64,000 nt of DNA from Aquilaria yunnanensis. Taxonomy: Eukaryota; Streptophyta; Magnoliopsida; Malvales; Thymelaeaceae. The first letter of the stretch is position 1; every line of letters begins with the position of its first letter. Below are positions 50,407-61,370 of the stretch, in pieces. The notes under the pieces are model-generated. The model saw nothing but the letters and a program-made list of their open reading frames with translations, did no database searches and was not told the DNA's origin. The DNA lies in contig CM077600.1 in the NCBI GenBank assembly GCA_039654915.1, positions 37,370,492 to 37,434,491 of the forward strand, in the 5' to 3' direction. The translations under genes were made by a program, and so were the position numbers.

Positions 50407-50499
50407 CACTACTAAAAAAACTTGTTTTTCCAACTGCATTATTTCCAACGGTGAGGCAGTTGGAAATTTCCAACTGCCAAAACCGTTCGAATTAAGAAA

Positions 50500-51120
50500 A
50501 AATATTTTCCAACTACCCAGCAGTTGGAAATTGTGGAAATTTTATATATATATAACTTCCAACGGTTAATGGGCCAAGTAATAGGTAAATTAATGGATTT
50601 TCTATGCAATTTGGATTTATTTTAGTTCCAACGGCTAAAGCCGTTGGAAAATGAAGAAATTATATATATATATTACTTCCAACGGCTTATGCCATTGGAA
50701 AATGGGTAAATTAATGCATTTTTTTGTGAAATTTAGATTTATTATAGTTCCAACGGCTTTAGCCGTTGGAAAATGAAGAAATTATTTATATATATTACTT
50801 CCAACGGCTTATGCCGTTGGAAAATGTGTAAATTAATGAATTTTTTCTGAGAAATTTGGATTTATCATAGTTCCAACGGCTTTAGCCGTTGGAAATTGAA
50901 GAAATTATATATATATGACTTCCAACGGCATAAGCCGTTGGAAAATGGGTAAATTAATAGATTTTCTGTAAAATTTGGATTTATTACACTTTCAACGGCT
51001 TAAGCCGTTGGAAAATAAAATGGTTTGTATTTCTTTCTTCCAACGGCTATAACAGTTGGAAAATTAAGTTATGCAATTTTTAGTTTGAAAGTTTTCCAAC
51101 GGCTTTAGCCGTTGGAAAAT
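50500..51120. repeat. 121-bp tandem array with CCAACGGC palindromes
   Basis: Units of about 121 bp (starts near 50676, 50797 and 50918) alternate two palindromes, such as CCAACGGCTTTAGCCGTTGG, with AT-rich spacers. It forms the left subterminal array of the CACTA element. Confidence 0.88.
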
Positions 51121-51769
51121 AGAAAGGAATTTTTTTTTGTGCGTTTAATGAAACGATGCCTTTTAGTTTAGGGCCGTTGGAAAAAAAGTTTTTAAATCTC
51201 CCCCCCCCCCCCAGCGCGAGTCGTCTTCTCCAACGAGCAAAAATTCGCGTCTCTCTCTCCTAGCTTATCTCTTCATCACACAACACACACATTCACGTTT
51301 TGGTTCCGATTAAGCCGTGAAACAGCTTCGTCTAGCTCAGTTGTACGTGGATCTGGTGTCATTTGGGGAGATCTGAAGGTTAGTTTCGTTTTATTTCCAA
51401 TTTCGTTGATTTTTTTTTTTTTTGCCTCGTTTCACTGTTTTGGTTGATAATGGATTGAATATTTTGGGTTTTATTGCATGATTGCAGTTCTTTGCGGCCA
51501 TTTGAAGGAAGATAGAGCGTGATTTGAGGTAAGTTTGTTTATTTTATATTTTTTAAATTTTTATACCAATAAATACGCATAATCCGGATTTTTAGTTGTT
51601 TATTTGGTTTGAAATATATGCAATATTTGTGATTTTGTGTTGTTGATGGTTGGATGTGAATTTTTTAGGTTACCCATTGGAAATATATACAATTGGAAAT
51701 TTATGTGTATTTTCTTACAATTTTTTTTTTTATTTTCGTGATGAATTATAAAATATGAAATTATTAGTG

Positions 51770-52510
51770 TTAATTGAATTGTTTAAGTACTATATTTATG
51801 TGTGAAGTTAGTTAAGATAATTAAAATTAGTAAATTATTATTTATACGTAAATTGTTTAGGTACTAAAGTTATGTATGAAATTAGTTATTATATTTCAAA
51901 ATATGAAATAATTTTGATTTTAATAAAGTGTTTAGGTAGTATAATTATCTCTCAAATTAGTTGGAATAATTAAAAATATTAAATAAATAGTTTAAAGTAC
52001 ATTGTTTAGGTAGTATATTTTACATTTGAAATTAGTTTTTATGGGTTTGTTTAGGTAGTACTTTTATGTGTAAAAGTAGTTAGTATATTTACAAAAAAAA
52101 ATTAATTACTAAGTAATTAAATATTTACAAATAGAAAATTCTTTGTTTTCTGTAAATGGTTTACGAAATATTTTTAAAAATATTTAAGTACTAAGTATTA
52201 GTATATTTCCAAGTAGAAAATAAAATTGTTTTCCGTAAATTGTTTACGTATTTTTTTTAAAAATTGTTTAGTTAGTATATTTATGTCTCAAGTTAGTTAG
52301 TATATTTAAAAATAATAATTAATGGTGGGATGTAAATTATTTAGGTAGTATATTTATGTGTCAAACGTAGTTTGTATATTTAAGAACAGAAATTAATTAG
52401 TTGGATGCTAACTTTTTGTAATTAGTATATTTGTGTGTTAAATTATTTAGTATATTTCAAAAATACCAATGGATTTGGTTTGAAGTCAATTGTTTGGGTA
52501 ATATATTGAT
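51770..52510. repeat. Degenerate AT-rich tandem repeat inside the CACTA element
   Basis: A core near 'gtttaggtagtatatttatg' followed by 'tcaaattagttagtatattt' recurs about nine times, spaced 60-110 bp. It fills what appears to be an intron. Confidence 0.7.
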
Positions 52511-52530
52511 GTGATGCAGCACATGTTGAT

Positions 52531-52737
52531 GTGATGCAGACTCCGGAGTTCGCTGAACAAGTACAGCGAGTCGTAGCGGAGCAAACTGCACAGCAAACAT
52601 CACATTATGAGCGGAAGCTAGAACGTCTGAAGAGGAGACAACGAGCTGAGCTGGAGTACATATGCAATTCAATTGGCATTCCCCCGCCCGCACCACCTGC
52701 AGATAATGATGATAACTCGGGATCCGATAACGCATAG
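52531..52737 (+). pseudogene. C-terminal remnant of a CACTA-encoded protein
   Basis: A 68-codon frame follows a good acceptor (TGTGATGCAG). It holds a charged helix (YERKLERLKRRQRAELEY), a proline stretch (PPPAPPADND) and an acidic end before the stop at 52735-52737. Tails of this kind are familiar from plant En/Spm-related proteins. The rest of the gene is missing, so it is probably a last exon left after internal deletion. Assignment is by context and general resemblance. Confidence 0.5.
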
Positions 52738-53049
52738 ATCAGGTATATCATGCTACTATGTGTATTTATTAACAAACATTCACTTAGTTGGGTTATGAAA
52801 ACATGTAATTTAAACTCTACTGTAGCTCATATGAATTTAGTAGTAAATTTCCAACTTGACTTAGTAATTTTAATTCTGTATGTTTGTTTTTATCATACAA
52901 GCCAATTTTTTATGAAATTTTGTGAGTTTTAAAAATTCACTACAAACGATATCAGTATCGGCAGTATACGAGGTTAACGTTTAAACAAAACATTCGATTG
53001 GAAATGGACAGTATACCGATAAATAATATAAATGAAAAATAATTCGAAG

Positions 53050-53460
53050 CAAAAAATAAAATCTGGAAAATTTTCCAACTGGCACATTTCCAACTGCCCG
53101 GGAAAATTTTCCAATTGTCTAGGCAGTTGGAAATTTTTCCAACTTTCTAGTGTATTTTCCAACTGCCTTCATTGAGCAGTTGGAAATGGTTCCAACTGCT
53201 CTGGCAAATTTTCCAACTGCCTTTTCCAACTGCTGAGGCAGTTGGAAAATCAAAAAATAAAAAAAATTAATGAAGCCGTTGGAAAATTCTCCAACTGCTT
53301 CATTTCCAACGGCTGACAGTTGGAAGTTCCAACTGCTCACTTCTGGGCAGTTGGAAAATTAACTTCCAACGAATGATTTTCCAACGGACTATTTTCCAAC
53401 TGACTACCGTTGGAAACAGTCCATTTCCAACGGCTGGCAGTTGGAAAATCAAATTTTTTT
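53050..53460. repeat. Right subterminal repeats of the CACTA element
   Basis: About twenty TTCCAACTGC / GCAGTTGGAA / CCAACGGC words lie in both orientations within 400 bp, denser and more CTGC-type than on the left. Confidence 0.88.
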
Positions 53461-53607
53461 AAGTAGTGAACACATTACAATTTGAAAAACAACACACTAT
53501 GAACTCTTGTAATACTAACTTCACATCAAAAAATCCATATATAAAACAATATATTATTGATAGTATTTAAGTTCCTCAGACGTACGGTCGCTCACTCTCC
53601 TCTCACA

Positions 53608-55936
53608 CTAACAAGTAACCATCTCATGGAAGAGGGATTGGAACTTGAGCATTTCCTGTGTAGGCAGAGCAACGAACACATTAACGCCGCCCTTATTGTT
53701 GATATCAGGAAACAGCAGTATAATGTCCTTCCTGGGGCACACCAAGGGACAGCTGTACCTTGGCCTTCCCCATGGGTACTCCACCTCCTCGAACCCTAGC
53801 TTCCACCACGAACTTATCAGGAACTCTCCATGTGGAAACCCATGGTTCATCTCCCCCCAGTCTATGGCCGATCTCGCGTACTCGTCCGTTATCCGCCTCG
53901 CCCCCTCCGCCACCATCTCTGCTGCCCTACCCAGCGCCCACTCCTCCAGCTCCCTGCACGTCGCCCGCGCGTACGTTGTCAGCACCGCGTTCCCCGCGTA
54001 GGATTTCGGCAGCGGAGGGACCAGTCTCTGCCTTATGTCCACCGCCAAAAGCAATGTAGAAACTCTGTCCGAATTACTGCTTCTGTTGTTGTTGGTGGCA
54101 TCGTGGCTTGGTGGTGACAACGATAGGGCTTTGCACCGCCATACCAGGGCAGATACCACGTTGAAGCCCGAGATGCGGGTGTCCGCTTTGGTGGTGGAAG
54201 CCCTCGCCTTGTCCTTGAGGGCGTCGATGTCTGCGGCCGTGAGGCGGAAGATTTTGAAGTCCAGGGCTTCTTGGGTGGCGTCGAAGACCGGAGGGGATGC
54301 GTCTTGGAGCTTGACCAGCTCCAGGTGGGGGAAGCTGACCAGTGGCGGGGATCGGGCGGCGAGGAGGTGGCGGTTGTTGCACGGTGGGTTGGGGAGGGGA
54401 GCGCCGGCGGCTATCGCGGCCACGTTTTCCAATAATAGTTTAAAGGCCAAGCCATCCAGTAATGTGTGATTGCAGGATACGCCCATGGCGAACCCCCCGC
54501 ACTTGAATTTTGTTACCTACACGGTGGTCACGTCCATGTGTCGGTTAGAGGCACGCCCCACATTCAAACCCCAAGATGACAAAGAAAGGAGATGTGTTTT
54601 TTTTTTCCTTTTCTGAAAATTGGAAGGGGGGTACTAATGAGCCGCATTTTTTGTTATTAAAATATAACATCAATAATTGTCATCTGCCTCCCCTTTCAAT
54701 TTAATGGAAGAAAGGTATGGATAGGGAGCAATCCATTACTTTTAGTCATGCTTTAATTATGACATATACATGCTTTTCTTTTTTGCCCATATTGATAATA
54801 TTCAGCTGTTAATTAAGAGATTTTTGTTGTTTAAGTGAGTATGTATACATACATGTAGTTGTTATGAACTAGTACGAATAATGACACGCTCTGTGCAAAC
54901 ACACACACACAAATATTAGACATGTTTAATTTTATATTAAAATATGACTTATTTATTTAAAAAAATTATAAAAACTTCTTATAGTTTGATCTAAACTACA
55001 CTTTATTCCTTTTATTTTAAAAAATTTACACTTTACCCTTATTTATTTTATAGTGTCCGACGACAATTTTTAAAACTCTATTTTATATCAACCTCAAATG
55101 TAAGTTAGGACATACCTTATAGAATAATTATAATTTTTCATATTTATTTAGTGCCAGAAGAGGTACATGGGAAGTTTATCAGTTTTCAATACAGCTGATT
55201 AAGTTAGTATTCACAACAATTAAACATCAGGGTTTATAAAAGCTTTATAAACACATATATATTAATTCACTGTGAATTTGACGACTCTGAACATTTTCAA
55301 AGCCAAAATTTACTCATTATTTTCAAAATGTTCATCTCACGATTAAACTTGTAAACATGGTTAAGTATTTTCAAGCCAATCATATATATAGAAGTTGGGT
55401 ATTATGAATTATATAATAATCTCTTTGAGGGGAAGCCCAGGAGCTAACATAGTATGTTGTTAATTTGATGATGGTACCTGCACGACGAAGAGGGGGTGGT
55501 CGTCCTGTGGAAAAGAATCAATGGTCTTAACAACCAGCTGGGAAAAGGCCGGATTTGGATAAACCAAGTCCCCCATATCATCCAAAGGCAGCTCACTGGA
55601 GGCCACCAAGAAGGCGACGCCCGCGGCGTTGCAGTCGATCTCCAAGCGGCCGCTCACGGCGTTGGGCCGCAGTCTTCCGGCCAAGAAGTCGTACGGCACC
55701 AGAAGCTCTGCCAGCGAGGTCTTGAGTTTATGGGCGGCCAGGTGGGGAGGAAAATCTTTGTGGGCAGGGAAGAAGTGGAGGGTTTCGACGGTGAAGTTGA
55801 GGACTTTGTCGATGTTGGAGAGGAACATGGATCTTCTCTCCGTCTCCCGGGAGGGGAAAACCAGAGCCATGTCTTCGATCGTGACTCTGAGGTCTCGGAC
55901 AAGATCAGAGGGAGGGTCCTGGCAGAGGCTTCGCAT
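53608..55936 (-). CDS. BAHD-family acyl-CoA-dependent acyltransferase
   Basis: Two exons on the minus strand: 55936-55478 and 54516-53608, for 455 residues, normal for BAHD enzymes; the single phase-0 intron lies after ...LFVVQ. BAHD enzymes move an acyl group from an acyl-CoA to an alcohol or amine in the cytosol. The catalytic HTLLD (HxxxD) is intact at residues 170-174. The DFGWG position reads EVEYPWG (about 397-403), a divergent form I associate with a subclade that includes hydroxycinnamoyl and fatty-acyl or fatty-alcohol enzymes. The substrate cannot be fixed from sequence. The coding part is clearly more GC-rich than its surroundings. A CACTA element ends 139 bp beyond the stop codon. 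Confidence 0.9.
54965..55100. mobile_element. Truncated relative of the 21065 Mutator-like MITE, in the BAHD intron
   Basis: It shares with 21090-21200 the words 'ctacactttat', 'ttacactttaccc' and 'tgtccga.aacaa' in the same order. Only one arm remains. Confidence 0.6.
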
Positions 55937-56878
55937 CGTTAATTTGATTACGTGTAGTTATGAACCGAAGACTGCAGCAGCGTTTGTGTGTACATAGATA
56001 TACAGTCACTAGGGGCAGAGAGAGGAAATATTGCAATATTAATATAATAAGTTCCTAAAAAATTTCTTTTAATAAATTATGCGCCATATTATAATTAGAT
56101 ATAAGATCAAATTTATCAATCATTATTTGAGTTCGAAATATCCAATTTGACAGATTATTTGGCGGAGAAAACTGAAATATTATATCTATGTCTCTTTTCT
56201 CATACTTTCTTTTAATTTAATCTCTTAATATTTGATGGTCAGATGGAGCTCCTAATTACTCCAGGGTTGAGGTGGGTAGAACCTCACTTAATAATGAAGC
56301 TTTCTCCAAATTTGTTATTTCATTCACAAAACTCAAACTTAGGATATTGCTAAAAAAAGATGGTTCATCTCACAAGTGTTTAGTATATCCTAAGTCACAT
56401 AGAGCCGTACCAAGCCGTACCAAAGGACACTGACTGGAGGACGATGATTATGATGATGATAATAATAACAATAATAGAACATATTAAGACAGTTGTTAAG
56501 TGACAAAAAATTGTGATAGAAATAATAATAATAATGATGATGGAATTTTCATCTTTGCGTTATATATGCTTTAGTACAATAACAAAAACATGACACTTCG
56601 CATTGCACTTATTTGATCAACTTTAATTTGCTGTACCAAAGGCATTGGAAAAATTTAATTAATACTATAATTAATAATATTATCATATGTACTGTATTGA
56701 AATCTTTGTATACTATAAATAAGTGAACCGATCACATGCATATGAACGGACCTTAAGTAGAGGATAATTTGGGGGGGGGGGCATGGTTTTCAAGTTTTAT
56801 CTTCAGTGTAATTAATGCATTTTGGGTTTTTTTAGATTAAGACGCATTAATTAGTTTGATAGGCTCACTTAATTTGAA
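55937..56878. other. BAHD upstream region
   Basis: AT-rich. A TATA-like GTATATCT (minus) lies at about 55997-56004, some 65 bp before the ATG. GAT/AAT repeats occur at 56443-56475 and 56525-56540, and a run of ten G at about 56771-56780. No other gene is seen. Confidence 0.4.
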
Positions 56879-59800
56879 CTAGTTTACTTACCCGGCGTTG
56901 CCTCGGGTTTTCATGTTGTAATGAATTTCAAAAACATGTGTGTATATTAGTCATTGACATGTTCTTCAAATATAAAAAAATTGTAAATTTATTTAATAAT
57001 ATATTTTAAAATAAATTTTTTTTAATGAGTTTATCAAAGAACATAATAGGTACAAAAAATACAACTTAATGTAAATATACCCTTAGTTTATATTTTAAAA
57101 AAATATATAGTATTATAGTTTATCCAAGTTATAAAAAATTTGGCTACATAAAGAATAAGGTAAATTTTGTAGATGACTCATAACCTATTATGCTTCATTG
57201 TCATTCTTAACCTATTAAGTATTCTCTTTTGGGTCCAAATTTTTTAAAATAGTCTATATTAGCCCTCAATTGGATGAAATCTATTACTTTAAAGTAGCTA
57301 TGTCTATGTAATATCAATTTTTTAAATAATTTTAAATTGTCTAATAATGACAAATTATTTTTTATAAATAAAGAAAATCTTTTTTTATGAATTTTTCTCA
57401 TATATAAAATAGTTATTGTGCACAATGTATGTACTTATTATGTAACAACTTTTTGTTGGGCTAAAGAATTGCACCTATTGGGACAAATTAAAATGTTTTT
57501 ACTTGGATTATAACAAGAAAAAGAACAATCAAAAGTTTCAGGGTGAAATTTAGCTCACACTGGATATTAATCAAGGAGATTAACTTTTATAGTGTTAATT
57601 GCATATTTTAATAGTGTATCTTATCTAAGTTAAAAAGCAAACAAATTGAAGATTTATCTAGGTAATTTTCATGGGGTACTGTATATCTATTTTTTTTATT
57701 TTCTCTTGAATATATTGGCTATCCTATCATTATTGGGGAACAATTTTTGTGATTAACGTTAGAGCTTTAGATAATTTATTAAAAATAAAAATTTAGCTAC
57801 TAAAGTTAAAAGTTAAATTGTACTATTAAATAATTCTTTCAAAGCCCTAATAATAATTGATAGCACTAATGCCAAATGGGGTTCTTAGAGGATTAAATAA
57901 TAAAGTATTTAAATAAAAATATTTAATAATATATTTCAAAATTAAAAATTATTTAATAAATTTATCAAGAAAACACAATAGGAATAAATAGAAAAAAAAG
58001 AAAAAGAAAAAATAGACACCATAGATATAAAAAACACAACTTAATGTTAAATCAAGTATGATCTTAAACACCTTTCTAACTTGTAAAAATATATCAAACT
58101 GGCCTTACGATGAAAGTGAAAATTTGACAAAAAATTTGAAAGCTTGAAATAATAGTGTGCTTTGTCTATTTGCACCCCTAGCTCCAACAAAATGTTTCTT
58201 TTTGACTGCTATAGTTGAGAACATAAGTCTAACTACATAACTATTCAATCTTTTCAAGTCGATATCAGTAATCCTTCAAATTCTGCTCGGTAAATAATGC
58301 AATGATTAACATGACTAGAGCTGACAAGAAAGCAAAAGGAGCATTTTGAGGATCATAGTATAACCAACTTTTTGTGTTGGATACAGAAGAATTGTAAATG
58401 AATATCTAGGCATTCAAGGATATCTTTGCTAAACCCACGCCTGTTATACAAAACCAATTAATGATTAGAGGTACAACACCAATATCTAAGATATTTAAGG
58501 GCTTAATTTTGTTCAAAATTGAAATTCTATCTTTTCTTATAAGAATTTTAACTGTATAAAAATTAAAAAATGAAACAGAGAGGAAAGTGAAGGAAAAAAT
58601 AACCTTAAAATAAATTCCATAGTATTATTAAAATCACTAACATTATCTTGCCTATTTATTATTGTTACCATTCGTTACCCTAAATTCAATAACTTATATA
58701 AGCTAAAAAAACTTCCACTTTGACTTCTCGCCTTGGAATCTTAATTCGATGCAACATGAAGCATCAGGGTTACCTATTGTACACATCAACATTTAGAAAT
58801 AACATTACATCATGCTATTTTCCTAGTTTTAAAAATGCAAATTATATAATCTTGGCTCATATTAGAGATTTGTTGGCTCATAGTAAAAGCAGAGATGAAG
58901 GCCAATCATGCCAAGTGGGAAGACCTGTTACAGGATCTTGAACTTCATACAAATAAAAGTTTTTATAAGGATTCAGAATATTAAAATTATGTTAGAATTT
59001 TACAATTGTGAGCACTCAACATTAAGGAATTCACAATGCAATGCAGAAAAATAACACTAAATAATATATTTTTTTTAAGTAGAGAATTTATTGAGCAAAA
59101 TTAGACTAGAATACAATAGTTCAAGCTTACAAAAAAGCAACAAACTTGTAGGAAGAGTAGCACAAGTCTAAAAGAAAATTGCTAATCAATTTGACAATAA
59201 TTAATAAAGAAAAAAATTGTAACAAAGCATAGTCTGAGAGGAACAAACATTAGACAAGCTGGTTGCAACCACAAAACCTACAAAAGAGAACTTCTACTAA
59301 CTCCAGATTTAGCCAAATCATCCATGGACCACAACTGCATTCAGCTCTGTCAATATGTGAACCAAATAACAGCCTTAAAGACCTACAATAAACCAGCTAG
59401 TAACGAATAGATGCAGAAACACAACTGAACATCAAAACCAGCACTCTAACTACTATGGGCGATTCAACCCTGCTTTGCAAAGAAAGAACCCCAAATAAAA
59501 TAAAGATTAACAGAACTAATAGGTAATAGACATGTACTCAGATTCAATTCCCTGTTTCTCCATAATCCCAACTTTCACTAGATAGAGGCAACATCCAATG
59601 CAGCACATCTTTCTAGCAAACTACATGCAAAGTTGCAAGTTAGTGAGACCTAGGTTTCTGCAGCAACAAGCTATAACATCAATACCTTTATTCACCTTTT
59701 AATCTATAAAACAAAGAACTACAAATGAGGCTTCTTTTACCTAAAGTTTGCTAATAAAATAAAGTTGGTAAAACCACTTAAATAGACGCACCTTACCCAA

Positions 59801-61370
59801 GGGAGCTAGGTGTTCTTTTCTGTAATTGTTGCTCAAATGATAAAGGTGCACTAGAAATAAAATTAATACTAAAAATAAATAAATGGTACAAACACTATCT
59901 CTAGTACCCACCAAAGATTGCCACCAATGAATATTTCTTGGATAAAGGAAACATTTAAATAAGCAACTGATCAGTCCCAAAAAAGACAACAATTGAACAC
60001 TTGTAATAAGTTTAATTATGCAAGTACTAAACATATATTACCTATATGGAACAACATAAGGAGTGGCAACTACATAAGGGACATGGAAAAGTTCTACAAG
60101 ACTCCAGCATTCCTAAAGGTGTATTCAGAGGGAACTTCTAAGTAAGAAATTGCATTAACAACTTTCGACTAACAATTATCAAGAAATACCAAACTAAAGA
60201 AGTTCATGAAAATTTTTAAAATAATTGGTATGAAGGCATTGCTCCTGGAACAACAACTGATGGTGGATGCAAATCTCGATGTCGAAGTGTTAGGCCTTCT
60301 ACATGTCGGCAATCAAAGTTAGATGCACAATACAAAAAGGCAAATACATGTTCTTCCTTTTAGATGAGTCTTATATAATGCAGAACTATGTCATTCTCGT
60401 CCATTAAACGGTCCAACAAATATTTGTTTTCTCAGAAAAAAATCAGATTTGCAACAAAGAGAATACTTTGAGCTACAAAATATTTTACAGTAGTAACATC
60501 TACAATTATACATGTTCTCAGGAAATGAAAGAGGAGTGCAGGGCCGAGAAGAGTCATACTTACGAGTAAGTTGGGTTGCCTATGGGTCTATACACAGCGG
60601 GGATGAACTTTGTGCTGCCACACTTAATTGCCTTTTTCTTATTAGAACTTCCCCTTATTCTGTCAAACTCTTCCTACACAAATTAATCAACCTTATGTTA
60701 AATTCAAACATATTAAACCAACAATCGATTCAGAAATACAACCAGTTGGTCAATCAAAATACCAAGAAGATGTACTACTTCGTGGCTGGTGATTCGAGAG
60801 AGTTCCATAGATTCTAGCAACGCAGTCGAACCCATCATCTCTAAAAACATCGGCACCATCACGTGCTTTGACCTACGGCAGTTTTTTTTGACCCAATTAA
60901 GCATGACAACCACCTTGTCGTTCGTATCAACCATGTCGGAGCTCAACAGGTTCCAAATCAAAAGTGGAATCCTCACTTTGATCTAGCTTAGAAATGAAAA
61001 AATGGAAGAGAAGATTGATTTATGCGAAGGTTTGTTCTTCAGAATAAGAGATGAAATTTGGGATTTAATTTAAGGCGAGGGTTGGGTGGAAATCAGAAAT
61101 CGCAAATATTGATATATCCATTTACAAATAAAGATAAAAAATGGTGTTGACTTTGTTGGTTTCCTTCTAGAGCTTCAAAATTTCGGTTTCATCCGGCACA
61201 ATTGTAGGACACGAATTGGTTGAAGGGTACAATTGGAAAATTTGTGTAAATAATATTAATTTTTTTACCTAAAATAACAAATATGACACATGTCAATACC
61301 AAATTGTGTCTCTTAAGTGAAATGACTCTGTTCTCCTTTAGTGTATCCTGCTTTTATAATATATATTAGA
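56879..61370 (-). mobile_element. Non-autonomous Helitron, 4.5 kb
   Basis: On the minus strand it starts TCTAATATATATTATAAAAG (61370 downward) after an A. It ends with a GC-rich hairpin, ACCCGAGGCAACGCCGGGT (56908-56890), then 7 nt, then CTAG (56882-56879) before a T. A 5' TC, a 3' hairpin followed by CTRR and insertion between A and T, without target duplication, are the defining Helitron marks. No Rep/helicase gene is visible, so it is non-autonomous. Its first kilobase holds exon-like segments that may be captured host sequence. Confidence 0.82.
60564..60976 (-). pseudogene. Exon-like segments near the Helitron 5' end
   Basis: An open minus-strand stretch runs 60976 to about 60788. A second, at 60673-60564, sits between a good acceptor (TTTGTGTAG) and a strong donor (GTAAGT) and reads KCGSTKFIPAVYRPIG. 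A third possible stretch near 60325-60200 contains HRDLHPPSVVVPGAMPSY. I do not recognise the protein. Their place just inside the Helitron 5' end and their splice signals suggest captured gene pieces. The frames of the pieces were not all reconciled. Confidence 0.42.

Larger units (their letters stand above)
50407..53468. mobile_element. Non-autonomous CACTA (En/Spm) transposon
   Basis: It begins CACTACTAAAAAAACTTG and ends with the complement of CACTACTTAAAAAAATTTG. The flanks are the 3-bp duplication AAC (50404-50406 and 53469-53471). Both subterminal regions are packed with CCAACGGC / GCCGTTGG and CCAACTGC words in both orientations, as expected of transposase-binding sites. Between them lie a leader-like stretch (51190-51530), AT-rich tandem repeats and one short coding remnant. 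No catalytic transposase is present. Confidence 0.92.

Noticed and set aside
50500..51120. Regularly spaced palindromes resembling a CRISPR array
   Set aside because: The spacers are themselves repeats, the setting is eukaryotic, and the array lies inside a CACTA element with matching ends and a target duplication.
53645..54469. Plus-strand open frames of up to 144 codons across the BAHD exon
   Set aside because: They are antisense shadows of the GC-rich BAHD coding sequence, which has intact motifs on the minus strand.
55496..55997. Plus-strand open frames opposite BAHD exon 1
   Set aside because: They are antisense shadows. The minus frame matches the BAHD N-terminus.
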